Of a DNA stretch of 64,000 nt, positions 1-7,153 are shown in pieces. The notes below the pieces were generated by a model, which worked only from the letters and a program-made list of their open reading frames with translations, ran no database searches and had not been told where the DNA came from. Numbering within the stretch: position 1 is the first letter of the stretch; each line of letters starts with the position of its first letter. The translations under genes were made by a program, and so were the position numbers. The DNA is from JBBDIK01 sp964640385 (GTDB lineage Bacteria; Actinomycetota; UBA4738; JBBDHU01), in assembly GCA_964640385.1 (NCBI GenBank), contig CAZXFL010000001.1, positions 62,001-126,000 on the forward strand. Direction: 5' to 3'.

Positions 1-927
1 CTGGTCGCACTCGGAGTCCTGCCGGCCACGGTCGCCGTGATCGTCTACCCGATCATGGCTCATCGGCGTGTCCCGTTCCGTCTCTGGGTTGCGGTCGTGT
101 GGATCGAGATCTTCGTGATCCTCGCGGCCCTCTTCACCCTGACCGGCTTCGACCTCGCCTGGATGCAGGAATACGGTCCCTACATCGTCAAGGGCCTGTG
201 GGTGACGATCCTGATCGCACTCGGCGCGATCATCCTCGCCTTGATCCTGGCCCTCCTCGGGGCCCTCGGCCGTCTCTCGCGCAATCCGATCGCGTACGGC
301 GTGGCAGGCTTCTACACATCCTTCTTCCGCGGTACACCCTTGATCGTGCAGCTCTTCCTCATCTACCTCGCACTTCCGCAGATGGTCCAAGGCCTCGATC
401 TCCCGAGCGGGATCCAGGATCTCTTCCTCTTCGACGCCGTCGTCGCGGGGATCCTCGGTATCGGGCTGAACTACGGCGCGTACATGACCGAGATCTTCCG
501 CGCCGGGATCGAGTCGGTGAGTCACGGCCAGCGTGAGGCTGCCGAGGCACTCGGGATGAGCTACCGCCAGACCATGCGCCGCGTCGTGCTTCCGCAGGCC
601 TTCCGCGTCATCATCCCCCCCACGGGCAACGAGTTCATCGCCATGCTGAAGGACACCGCCCTCGTCAGTTTCCTCGGCGCAACCATCGAGTTCACCGAGA
701 TCTTCCGCCTCAGCCAGCTCTACGGGAAGGCAGACTTCAAGAACCTCGAAGCGTATGTCCTGGTCGCAGGGATGTACTGGATCCTGACGGCCATCTTCTC
801 CTTCTTCCAAGCCAAGCTGGAGAGACGGATGGGCCGGGGCTACGTGCGGGCCGCGGCGGAAGCGGCGGCAGAGGGTGGCCTCGTGGTGTCGGCCGGACAC
901 CCCCGCGGCCAGGCGGGGCTCCACTGA
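1..927 (+). CDS. Amino-acid ABC transporter permease (5' end outside window)
   Basis: Inner-membrane permease of a polar amino-acid (His/Glu/Gln/opine-type) importer. The reading frame is open from base 1; the first possible start inside the window is GTG at 37, but hydrophobic residues continue upstream, so the gene most likely begins left of the window (308 codons visible). About five membrane segments are visible. The cytoplasmic EAA loop, which docks the ATPase, reads EAAEALGMSYRQ and is followed by VVLPQAFRVIIPP, typical of the HisM/GlnP family. The stop codon overlaps the next gene in an ATGA, so permease and ATPase are translationally coupled. The solute-binding protein is not in the window and presumably lies upstream. 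The substrate is unknown; the next cluster suggests a methylated amine or amino acid, which is inference. Confidence 0.88.
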   Translation: MVALGVLPATVAVIVYPIMAHRRVPFRLWVAVVWIEIFVILAALFTLTGFDLAWMQEYGPYIVKGLWVTILIALGAIILALILALLGALGRLSRNPIAYGVAGFYTSFFRGTPLIVQLFLIYLALPQMVQGLDLPSGIQDLFLFDAVVAGILGIGLNYGAYMTEIFRAGIESVSHGQREAAEALGMSYRQTMRRVVLPQAFRVIIPPTGNEFIAMLKDTALVSFLGATIEFTEIFRLSQLYGKADFKNLEAYVLVAGMYWILTAIFSFFQAKLERRMGRGYVRAAAEAAAEGGLVVSAGHPRGQAGLH

Positions 928-1682
928 TGCCGGAGCCGGTCGTCCGTGTCGAGCATCTGGGCAAGTCCTTCGGGAACCTCGAGGTGCTCAGCGATATCAA
1001 CATCGAAGTCCAGCAGCGTGAGGTCATCGTCATCTTCGGCCGATCCGGGTCGGGAAAGTCGACCCTCCTGCGCTGCATCAACTTCCTCGAGGAACCCACG
1101 TCGGGAGCGATCGAGGTCGACGGCGTCCGTGTCGACGCGGCCGCTCATCGCAACCGGCACGCGCGGGAGACCATCAGAGGTCTCCGCACCCACGCAGGCA
1201 TGGTTTTCCAGGAGTTCAATCTGTTCCCCCACCTGTCGGTCCTCGAGAACATCATGAGCGGCCCCCTGATCGTCAAGAACGCGGAGCGCTCCGAGGTCGA
1301 GCCGATGGCGCGCGAACTGCTCACCAAGGTCGGGCTGGCCGAGAAGGCCGACGAATACCCGATCCGGCTCTCCGGTGGTCAGAAGCAGCGAGTGGTGATC
1401 GCCCGCGCGCTTGCCATGCAGCCGAAGGTGATGCTCTTCGACGAGCCGACCTCGGCCCTCGACCCCGAGCTGATCGGCGAGGTCCTCGCCGTCATGAAGG
1501 AACTGGCCTCGGAGGGGATGACCATGCTGGTCGTTACCCACGAGATGGGGTTCGCTCGCGAGGTCGCCGACCGGCTTCTGTTCTTCCACGAGGGGGTCAT
1601 CCTCGAACAAGGACCGCCGTCGGAGATCATCGCGAACCCGCAGCGCGAAGAGACGCGCAAGTTCCTCTCGGCGGTGCTGTAA
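927..1682 (+). CDS. Amino-acid ABC transporter ATP-binding protein (GlnQ/HisP-like)
   Basis: Cytoplasmic ATPase (251 aa) that powers the permease it overlaps by ATGA. Walker A is GRSGSGKST (residues 38-46), followed by the Q-loop in MVFQEFNLFPHL, signature LSGGQKQR, Walker B with D-loop LFDEPTSALDPE and the switch histidine in VVTHEMGFA. The FNLFPH sequence after the Q-loop is typical of polar amino-acid importers. The length is normal. The gene ends five bases before the convergent metF-like gene, with no obvious strong terminator between them. Confidence 0.93.
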   Translation: MPEPVVRVEHLGKSFGNLEVLSDINIEVQQREVIVIFGRSGSGKSTLLRCINFLEEPTSGAIEVDGVRVDAAAHRNRHARETIRGLRTHAGMVFQEFNLFPHLSVLENIMSGPLIVKNAERSEVEPMARELLTKVGLAEKADEYPIRLSGGQKQRVVIARALAMQPKVMLFDEPTSALDPELIGEVLAVMKELASEGMTMLVVTHEMGFAREVADRLLFFHEGVILEQGPPSEIIANPQREETRKFLSAVL

Positions 1683-1687
1683 CCCCG

Positions 1688-2620
1688 TTACGGCGCCATC
1701 TGAGGGCGGGGCAACAGGCCGGACTCCTCGACGACCTTCGAGATCACCTCGGGGGCTTTGATCGAGATCAAGTGCACCCCCGCGACGCCGGCCATGTCAC
1801 GCAGTTCCTTGACGATCTCGAGGCCGATCTGCACACCCTCCTCGGCTTGCTTCTCCTTCCGCGTGCCGTCCATCCGGGCGAGGAGCTCCTCCGGAACGTC
1901 GATCCCCGGGACCTGCTCAGACATGTAGTGCAGGGAGCGGGCGCTGCGTGGGATGCAGACAGACGGAAGGATGAAGATCTTCTCGGGCAGACCGAGATCG
2001 TTGCACATCGACATGAACTCGCGCATCCGGTCGATGTTGAAGACGAGCTGCAGCTGGCAGAACTCTGCCCCGGCCTCCGCCTTCTTCGCCAGCCGGATCG
2101 GCCGGTAGTCCTGCGGCGGGGCGAACGGGTTCTCGACGCATCCGAGGAAGAAGCCGGGTCGGGCGTCGAGCTTGCGGCCGGACAGGTACGTCCCCTCGGT
2201 CCGCATGATGTCGAGGATCCGAAGCAGATGCACCGAGTCGATGTCGTAGATCGGCTTGGCCTCCGGGTGGTCACCGGCCGAGACATCGTCGCCCGTCAGG
2301 GCGCAGATGTTCTTCATCCCGAGCGCCATCGCTCCCAGGAGGTCCGCTTGCAGCGCAAGCCGGTTCCGGTCCCGGCAGACGAACTGCACGATCGGCTCGA
2401 ACCCGAGATCGACCAGCAGATGGCCGGCTGCGACGTTCTGGATGTGCGGGTGAGCGGACGAGTTGTCGGTCACGTTCAGGCCGTCGACATGCCCGCGCAG
2501 GACCTCGGTGACTTCGCGGATCGAGTCCGGGTCAGGGCTGTCCGTGGTCTCCAGCTCGGCGGTGACGACGAACGTCCCCGAGCGCAACAGCCTCTCGACA
2601 TGACTCCGCGGTTCGATCAT
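1688..2620 (-). CDS. metF: Methylenetetrahydrofolate reductase family protein (MetF-like)
   Basis: TIM-barrel flavoprotein (310 aa) interconverting 5-methyl- and 5,10-methylene-tetrahydrofolate. The barrel core shows FVVTAELETTDSPDPDS near the N-terminus, HIQNVAAGHLL and NICALTGDDV, the nucleotide/folate-site region of the family. I start at ATG 2620, preceded by GAGGAG at good spacing; an upstream in-frame ATG at 2704 would add 28 low-complexity residues and overlap the preceding gene. It is the last gene of the methyltransferase cluster and directly follows a MetV-like subunit, so it is probably the MetV-dependent class of reductase. In THF-dependent demethylation systems such as ligM-metF, the reductase recycles 5-methyl-THF; I infer the same here. 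A role in ordinary methionine synthesis cannot be excluded. Confidence 0.85.
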   Translation of the reverse strand: MIEPRSHVERLLRSGTFVVTAELETTDSPDPDSIREVTEVLRGHVDGLNVTDNSSAHPHIQNVAAGHLLVDLGFEPIVQFVCRDRNRLALQADLLGAMALGMKNICALTGDDVSAGDHPEAKPIYDIDSVHLLRILDIMRTEGTYLSGRKLDARPGFFLGCVENPFAPPQDYRPIRLAKKAEAGAEFCQLQLVFNIDRMREFMSMCNDLGLPEKIFILPSVCIPRSARSLHYMSEQVPGIDVPEELLARMDGTRKEKQAEEGVQIGLEIVKELRDMAGVAGVHLISIKAPEVISKVVEESGLLPRPQMAP

Positions 2621-2664
2621 GGCTCCTCTTCGGTTCGGGTCGCCGATCCTCGACGGCCCCGCGC

Positions 2665-3087
2665 TCAGTGCGTCGCGCCGACCCGTTCGGCGTGAGCCCT
2701 CCATCCGTCGGGCACGACCTTATCGCGCCGCGTCACGAGGTTCTCCCACGAGCCCGTGTCCTGGAGCCGGAAGTCGACCGGCGGGTTGATGTGCTTCATG
2801 TGGCTGCGCCAGAGCGGCATCTTGCGCGAACGCTCCCACGCCAGGACCCAGACGCAGGGCTTGTCGGGGAGGACCTCACAGTTCCCGTTCAGCATCGTCC
2901 CGCCGCACGGGCCGTTGCGAAGGTTCTTCGGGCAGGTCATCGGACAGGTCAGACCGGTCGAGTGCAGGATGCACTGGCCGCACATCCGGCAGTCGAAGGC
3001 CACCTCCTTTCCCTTCTTCTCGAAGAGCAAGATCGCCTTGCGCAGGCCGCCGACGTGCTCAGCGGCGGGCCGTCCCTCGGGCTTCAT
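2665..3087 (-). CDS. MetV-like methylenetetrahydrofolate reductase C-terminal domain protein
   Basis: Small (140 aa) cysteine-rich protein of the family named MTHFR C-terminal domain (MetV-like). The diagnostic segment runs from CRMCGQC through STGLTCPMTCPK to RNGPCGG, giving closely spaced cysteines able to bind a metal or Fe-S cluster. In acetogens and some aerobes MetV partners MetF lacking a canonical electron-donor arrangement. Here it is encoded immediately upstream of MetF, 44 bases apart, which supports a MetFV complex. ATG 3087 is preceded by GGGAGG. Upstream lies an 83-base gap with a hairpin that separates it from the third methyltransferase. The electron partner is not identifiable. 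Confidence 0.8.
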   Translation of the reverse strand: MKPEGRPAAEHVGGLRKAILLFEKKGKEVAFDCRMCGQCILHSTGLTCPMTCPKNLRNGPCGGTMLNGNCEVLPDKPCVWVLAWERSRKMPLWRSHMKHINPPVDFRLQDTGSWENLVTRRDKVVPDGWRAHAERVGATH

Positions 3088-3109
3088 CCCGTCGGTCCTC
3101 CCTGGTCAC

Positions 3110-3138
3110 GACGGGCGAGCCGAGAAGGCCCGCCCGTC
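3110..3138. other. Intercistronic hairpin
   Basis: Eight-base perfect inverted repeat GACGGGCG/CGCCCGTC with a 13-base loop, in the gap between the methyltransferase stop (3171) and the metV-like start (3087). It is not followed by a T-run on the - strand, so it looks more like an RNA-stability or partial-attenuation hairpin than a full terminator. Confidence 0.4.
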
Positions 3139-3170
3139 CCAGATTCTCGCATACGGTTCCTGACCCGGCG

Positions 3171-4355
3171 TCAGCCGCGCAGGTCCGCGGCCGGAACCTC
3201 CTTGCGCTGATCGACGAACGGGATCGCGGCGGTCTGGCCGACCAGCTTCTCCCCGTCCTCGGTCAAGACATCCAGCGGGGTACCGGGCTCGGACAGTCCG
3301 ATCGGAACCCAGACGAAGCCGATGTTCTTCTCGAGGCCCGGCGAGTACACCGCGTCCGTCATGTGGCCGACCTTCTTTCCCCCGCTCAGGACGTCCCAGT
3401 ACTCGGACATCTCAGCGCGAAGCTCCGGCATGTCCGGGAACTCGATGCCGACGAGCTTGCGGTCGACGCCCTTGGTGCGCAACCGCTCGAGCGCGTCCTT
3501 CCCGATGTAGTCGGCGTCCTGCTTCTCGACCAGGCGCTCGAGGCCCATCACGTGGAACGGGGTATCCGTCAACCGGATGTCGGAGCCATAGTTGAAGATC
3601 CCCGCCTCGATGCGTCGAGCCTCGCACGGGGCGATCGGCCGGATCGCATGCTCCTCGCCCGCGGCAAGGACCGCGTCCCACAGGCGGCCACCCTCGTCGT
3701 AGCCGAGCAGGTTGATCTCGAAGCCCTGCACCGCCGTCCATCCCGTGCGGCTGATGACCACCGGGATACCGTCGATCTCGAAGTCGCCCGTCCAGTAGTA
3801 CTTCAGATCGAGGATGCCGTCGCCCACCAGCTTCTCCAGTACCTTCGCGGCTTTCGCACCCTGCACCTGCATCGGGTACACATCCGGCAGGGTCACCTGG
3901 ACGTCCAACCCGGCGACCGCCGCGACGCCGAGCGCGTACAAGCCTGCGTCCGAGTCCGCCAACTGCATCCACCAGACGTTCTCCTTCGGGTGCAGCAGGA
4001 CCGGGTCGTTGACGATCCCGCCGTCCGGCGCCGTGACGAGCTGGTACTTGCCCTGGTGGACCGCGACGTTCGACAGGTCGCGGCAGGTGATCATGTCGAT
4101 GAGCTTGTCCGCGTCCGGGCCGCTCACTTCTACCGTCCGCTCGACGGCGACGTCCCACAGGGTGACGTCGTTGCGCAGCGCCCAGTACTCGACGACCGGA
4201 TCATCGTAGTAGCCGGGGATGTACATGTGGTTGTAGATGTCGTATGCGGTGCAGCCGGCCTCGCGCGTCTTCTCGAAGTACGGCGACTTCCGGTACCACG
4301 GCCCGAAGTACAGGGTCGCGCTCTTCTCCAGCATCTCCTGACGCTCGTTCACCAT
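3171..4355 (-). CDS. GcvT/DmdA-LigM-like tetrahydrofolate-dependent methyltransferase (copy A)
   Basis: Folate-binding aminomethyltransferase-fold protein (394 aa), third of three tandem paralogues. Family landmarks in order: RKSPYFEKTREAG and IYNHM at the N-terminus, VTLWDVAVERTVEVSGPDA, MITCRDLSNV, GGIVNDPVL, LADSDAGLYALG, DVYPMQVQGAKA, GIPVVISRTGW, RRIEAGIFNYGSD, DADYIGKDALE, and the GcvT C-terminal barrel ending near PFVDQRKEVP. These match the pattern of DMSP demethylase DmdA and O-demethylase LigM more than glycine-cleavage GcvT; no gcvH or gcvP is nearby. I start at ATG 4355 (AAGGAG just upstream) rather than the longer frame from 4436. Compared with copies B and C it has W in place of S/A at the position before QLADSD and a distinct YEDEG-type loop. 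The substrate is unknown. Confidence 0.85.
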   Translation of the reverse strand: MVNERQEMLEKSATLYFGPWYRKSPYFEKTREAGCTAYDIYNHMYIPGYYDDPVVEYWALRNDVTLWDVAVERTVEVSGPDADKLIDMITCRDLSNVAVHQGKYQLVTAPDGGIVNDPVLLHPKENVWWMQLADSDAGLYALGVAAVAGLDVQVTLPDVYPMQVQGAKAAKVLEKLVGDGILDLKYYWTGDFEIDGIPVVISRTGWTAVQGFEINLLGYDEGGRLWDAVLAAGEEHAIRPIAPCEARRIEAGIFNYGSDIRLTDTPFHVMGLERLVEKQDADYIGKDALERLRTKGVDRKLVGIEFPDMPELRAEMSEYWDVLSGGKKVGHMTDAVYSPGLEKNIGFVWVPIGLSEPGTPLDVLTEDGEKLVGQTAAIPFVDQRKEVPAADLRG

Positions 4356-4384
4356 CGCTTGCTCCTTACTTCCTCCGTGCGGCC

Positions 4385-4432
4385 GCGGGGGGCTCCCCGC
4401 GTCCGCATCCTCGCACCCCCGGTTCCCGGGGG
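4385..4432. other. Two GC-rich intercistronic hairpins
   Basis: Between copies B and A lie GCGGGG/CCCCGC (4385-4400, loop GGCT) and CCCCCGG/CCGGGGG (4416-4432, loop TTC). Neither is followed by a T-run on the - strand. They could tune expression or stability of copy A relative to B. Confidence 0.4.
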
Positions 4433-4445
4433 CCAAATCCTGTGC

Positions 4446-5600
4446 TTAGCCCTTCGGAACATCCTTGCGCGGATCCAGGAACGGCAACGTCGTGGTCGTC
4501 CCGGTCAGCGTCCCGTCCGGGGACTCGATCTCGATCTGCGTGCCCGGTGCGGCTAGTTCGATCGGGAGCCAAACGTAGGCTAGGTTCTTCTCCACGCGAG
4601 GCGAGAAGCAGGCGGACGTCACGCGGCCGACCACCTCTCCCCCGCTGCGAACCGGCCAGAAGTCCACCAACCACCCTCGGAACGGCGGTCCGTCGATGAA
4701 CGCGCCGGTAAGCTTGCGGCGCACGCCGTCCCGGCGCTGTCGCTCAAGGGCAGCCTTCCCGATGTAGTCGGCGTCCTGCTCCTCGACGAGGCGCTCCATA
4801 CCCTCGACCTCGAAAGGCGTGTCCGTGATCCACATGTCGTTGTTGTAGTTGAAGATCCCGGCCTCCATGCGGCGGATGTCGTTGGGGGCAACGGTGCGAA
4901 CCTCGTAGGGCTCCCCGGCCTGCTTGACCTTGTCCCAGAGGTCCGGCCCCCGGCTCCCGTCACGCAGGTACAGCTCGTAGCCGACCTCGCCGGACCAACC
5001 CGTCCTGCTGATGACCAGCGGGATCCCGTCCAGTTCGACCTGCCGGCACCAGTAATACTTCATGTCCAGGATGGAGTCTCCGAAGAGGTCCCGAACCACG
5101 TCCTTGGACCTCGGGCCTTGGATCTGCATCGGCGATACGTCCGGCTCACCGATGGTCACGTCAAGACCACTGTTGATGGCGACGCCCTTCGCCCAGAGCA
5201 GCGTGTCCGAGTCCGCGATGGAGAGCCAGAAATGGTCGTCGGCCAGGCGGAGCAGGATCGGGTCGTTGATGATGCCCCCGTCCGCGGCGGTGATGGGCGC
5301 GTACTTGCACTGGTCGACCTCGCACTTGGTCAGATCACGGCATGTCAGCCGGTTCGTGAACTCGAACGCATCCGGTCCGGTGACCTCCACCTGCCGCTCT
5401 ACGCCGACGTCCCACATCGTGACCTTGTTGAGCAGGTGCCAGTACTCGTCGACGTCGTCCCCGTACACCGTCGGGATCAGCATGTGGTTGTAGATGTCGA
5501 AGCTCTGAACACCGTCCTCGATCGTCTTCGCGTAGTACGGCGACTTCCGGTACCAGGACGCGACGTAGAACGTGAACGTGTCTTCCTCATTGAGCGGCAT
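4446..5600 (-). CDS. GcvT/DmdA-LigM-like tetrahydrofolate-dependent methyltransferase (copy B)
   Basis: First gene (384 aa) after the palindromic operator and promoter, so probably the lead gene of the B-A-metV-metF transcript. Landmarks: WYRKSPYYAKTIEDG, IYNHMLIPTVYGDD, VTMWDVGVERQVEVTGPDA, RLTCRDLTKCEVDQCKYAP, GGIINDPILLRLADDHFW, DVSPMQIQGPRSKD, ILDMKYYW, GIPLVISRTGWSGEVGYEL, MEAGIFNYNNDM and DADYIGKAALE. The GxxxND and QGP blocks plus RTGWSGEVGYE are the folate-binding core of the GcvT fold. ATG 5600 has GGGGAGGAC upstream. The most economical reading is transfer of a methyl (or methoxy methyl) group to THF, with MetFV processing the product. DMSP, methylated glycine derivatives and methoxyaromatics are all possible substrates. 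Confidence 0.86.
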   Translation of the reverse strand: MPLNEEDTFTFYVASWYRKSPYYAKTIEDGVQSFDIYNHMLIPTVYGDDVDEYWHLLNKVTMWDVGVERQVEVTGPDAFEFTNRLTCRDLTKCEVDQCKYAPITAADGGIINDPILLRLADDHFWLSIADSDTLLWAKGVAINSGLDVTIGEPDVSPMQIQGPRSKDVVRDLFGDSILDMKYYWCRQVELDGIPLVISRTGWSGEVGYELYLRDGSRGPDLWDKVKQAGEPYEVRTVAPNDIRRMEAGIFNYNNDMWITDTPFEVEGMERLVEEQDADYIGKAALERQRRDGVRRKLTGAFIDGPPFRGWLVDFWPVRSGGEVVGRVTSACFSPRVEKNLAYVWLPIELAAPGTQIEIESPDGTLTGTTTTLPFLDPRKDVPKG

Positions 5601-5665
5601 GCGGGCAGTCCTCCCCGGTCCGGCGCGTCGTCCACGGGCGGCGGAGACCTTCGAACCCGGATCCG

Positions 5666-5695
5666 ATGATAGCCCTTGACTGACTGGTCAGTCAA
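5666..5695 (-). promoter_or_regulatory. Promoter for the copy B-A-metV-metF operon
   Basis: On the - strand TTGACT (5690-5695) and TATCAT (5666-5671), each matching the sigma-70 consensus in five of six positions, are separated by 18 bases. The predicted start near 5659 leaves a leader of about 58 bases with a good Shine-Dalgarno before ATG 5600. The box lies inside the 30-bp palindrome described separately, so a bound repressor would block RNA polymerase. Confidence 0.7.
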
Positions 5696-5700
5696 GGGCT
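5671..5700. promoter_or_regulatory. Perfect 30-bp palindrome, likely TetR-family operator
   Basis: Arms AGCCCTTGACTGAC and GTCAGTCAAGGGCT are exact inverse complements, separated by TG. The inner TTGACTGAC/GTCAGTCAA has the shape of operators bound by TetR-family dimers. It spans the -35 element and spacer of the operon promoter. No regulator gene is in the window, so the repressor must be encoded elsewhere (possibly just left of base 1). A hairpin role is less likely because it sits upstream of the predicted transcription start. Confidence 0.72.
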
Positions 5701-5725
5701 GGACCGTCCTTCTCGGACTGGACGT

Positions 5726-5763
5726 GAAGAAGGCCCCCGCCGCGAACGACGGAGGCCTTCTTC
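5726..5763 (-). terminator. Terminator-like hairpin after copy C
   Basis: Arms GAAGAAGGCC (5726-5735) and GGCCTTCTTC (5754-5763) form a ten-base stem starting 20 bases past the copy C stop. The 3' arm itself supplies the pyrimidine-rich tract. It separates copy C from the B-A-metV-metF promoter and implies independent transcription. Confidence 0.6.
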
Positions 5764-5782
5764 GGCGGTTCCTGGGTACCGG

Positions 5783-6940
5783 CTACTGCAGAGGGATCGT
5801 CTTCTTCGGGTCGACGAACGGGGTGGGAACGACCTGCGAGATCCGGTCGCCGTACGGGGTCTGCACTTCGACCTTCGTCCCCTCGCCGGCGAGTTCGATC
5901 GGCAGCCACGCGAACCCGATGTTCTTCTCGAGCCTCGGCGAGTAGATGGCCGACGTGACCTTGCCAACCTTCTTTCCCCCCTCGTGAACGTGCCACTTGG
6001 TGAAGTTCAGCTCGGGAAGCGGGTCGCCCTCGATCTCGATCCCGACGAGCTTCTTCGCGACACCCTTCTCTTTGATCGCCCGCAGCGCCGGGAGCGAGAT
6101 GACCGCGTCGTCGGGAAGGTCCCAGTCGACGAGGCGCTCCAGGCCGGTGATCTCGAGCGGGCTGTTCTTCCAAGTCATGTCGGCGCCCCAGTTGTAGATG
6201 GCGCCTTCGACCCGGCGGATGTCGACGGGACCCGTGGGCTTGATGTTGTACTTGGCCCCCGCCTCCATGATCCGCTCGTAAAGCTCAACGCCCCTGGTGC
6301 GGTCGGTTAGGTAGATCTCGTACCCGACCTCGGAGGTCCAACCTGTGCGGGTGATGACGACCGGGATGCCGTCCAGATCCGTCTCGATGAAGAAGTAGTA
6401 CTTGATGTCGAGGATCTGATCGCCGAAGACGTCCACCATCAGCTCCTTCGACCTCGGGCCCTGGATCTGCAGCGGCGACACGTCCGCCTCCGTGACCGTC
6501 GCATCGAGGCCGTAGGCATCCGCGAGCCCCTTCGCGTAGAAGAGGACGTCGCTCGAGGCCAGGGCCAGCCAGAACTTGTTCTCGGACATCCTGGTCAGGA
6601 CCGGGTCATTGAGGATGCCCCCGTCCTTCGCACAGATCAGGACGTACTTCGCCTGGCCGACCGCGCACTTCGAGAGGTCGCGCGGCGTCATCATCTGGGT
6701 CAGCTTGAATCCATCCGGCCCGTCGATCTCGACGCACCGCTCCACCGACACGTCCCAGACCGTGACGTCGTTCAGGAGCGTGTTGAGCTCATTCTCGAAG
6801 GCGTCGAAGCGGATCGGGAACAGCATGTGGTTGTAGACGGTGTAGCCCTTCGGACCGTATTTCTGCTCGGCCTCGTAGTACGGCGTCCGGCGCAACCGCG
6901 CCCCCCGTTGCACCAGCCTCATGTCGAATGATTCAGCCAT
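5783..6940 (-). CDS. GcvT/DmdA-LigM-like tetrahydrofolate-dependent methyltransferase (copy C)
   Basis: Most upstream of the three paralogues (385 aa) and separately transcribed, since a hairpin terminator and a new promoter lie between it and copy B. Landmarks: RRTPYYEAEQKYG, VYNHMLFPIRF, VTVWDVSVERCVEIDGPDG, MMTPRDLSKCAVGQAKYV, GGILNDPVLTRM, LALASSDVLFYAKGLADAYG, DVSPLQIQGPRSKELM, ILDIKYYFF, GIPVVITRTGWTSEVGYEI, VEGAIYNWGADM and ITGLERLVDWDLPDD. It carries MMTPRDLSK, the same block as in marine DmdA, where A and B have TCRDL, so it is the copy closest to DmdA by eye. GGGAGG precedes ATG 6940. Its promoter should lie in 6941-7153; I saw only a weak TTGACG-type -35 there. Confidence 0.86.
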   Translation of the reverse strand: MAESFDMRLVQRGARLRRTPYYEAEQKYGPKGYTVYNHMLFPIRFDAFENELNTLLNDVTVWDVSVERCVEIDGPDGFKLTQMMTPRDLSKCAVGQAKYVLICAKDGGILNDPVLTRMSENKFWLALASSDVLFYAKGLADAYGLDATVTEADVSPLQIQGPRSKELMVDVFGDQILDIKYYFFIETDLDGIPVVITRTGWTSEVGYEIYLTDRTRGVELYERIMEAGAKYNIKPTGPVDIRRVEGAIYNWGADMTWKNSPLEITGLERLVDWDLPDDAVISLPALRAIKEKGVAKKLVGIEIEGDPLPELNFTKWHVHEGGKKVGKVTSAIYSPRLEKNIGFAWLPIELAGEGTKVEVQTPYGDRISQVVPTPFVDPKKTIPLQ

Positions 6941-7153
6941 CTCATACCTCCCTCGGTCTCCCTCCGGCGGACGGCTTCAGCCGACCGCACCGCTCCTAGC
7001 GACCTCAGCATGGTACACCGAACGTCCTTCGGGTTGCACTCCCAGATTCCGGGTATCGTGCGGCGCCATACCGTCAACAGCGAACGGATGGAGGTCAGGC
7101 GGGGGGTATCTCTGCAGGTCATTCGGCACGTGGGACGGCCGGTTGGCCGACAG

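Noticed and set aside
1772..2695. 307-codon + strand frame opposite metF
   Set aside because: Antisense mirror of a strongly coding - strand gene; no homology or ribosome site.
5671..5700. Rho-independent terminator
   Set aside because: The palindrome lies upstream of the predicted start of the B operon and after a separate terminator, with no T-run; operator function fits better.
1688..6940. Glycine cleavage system
   Set aside because: No gcvP or gcvH, three T-like copies, and DmdA/LigM-type motifs.
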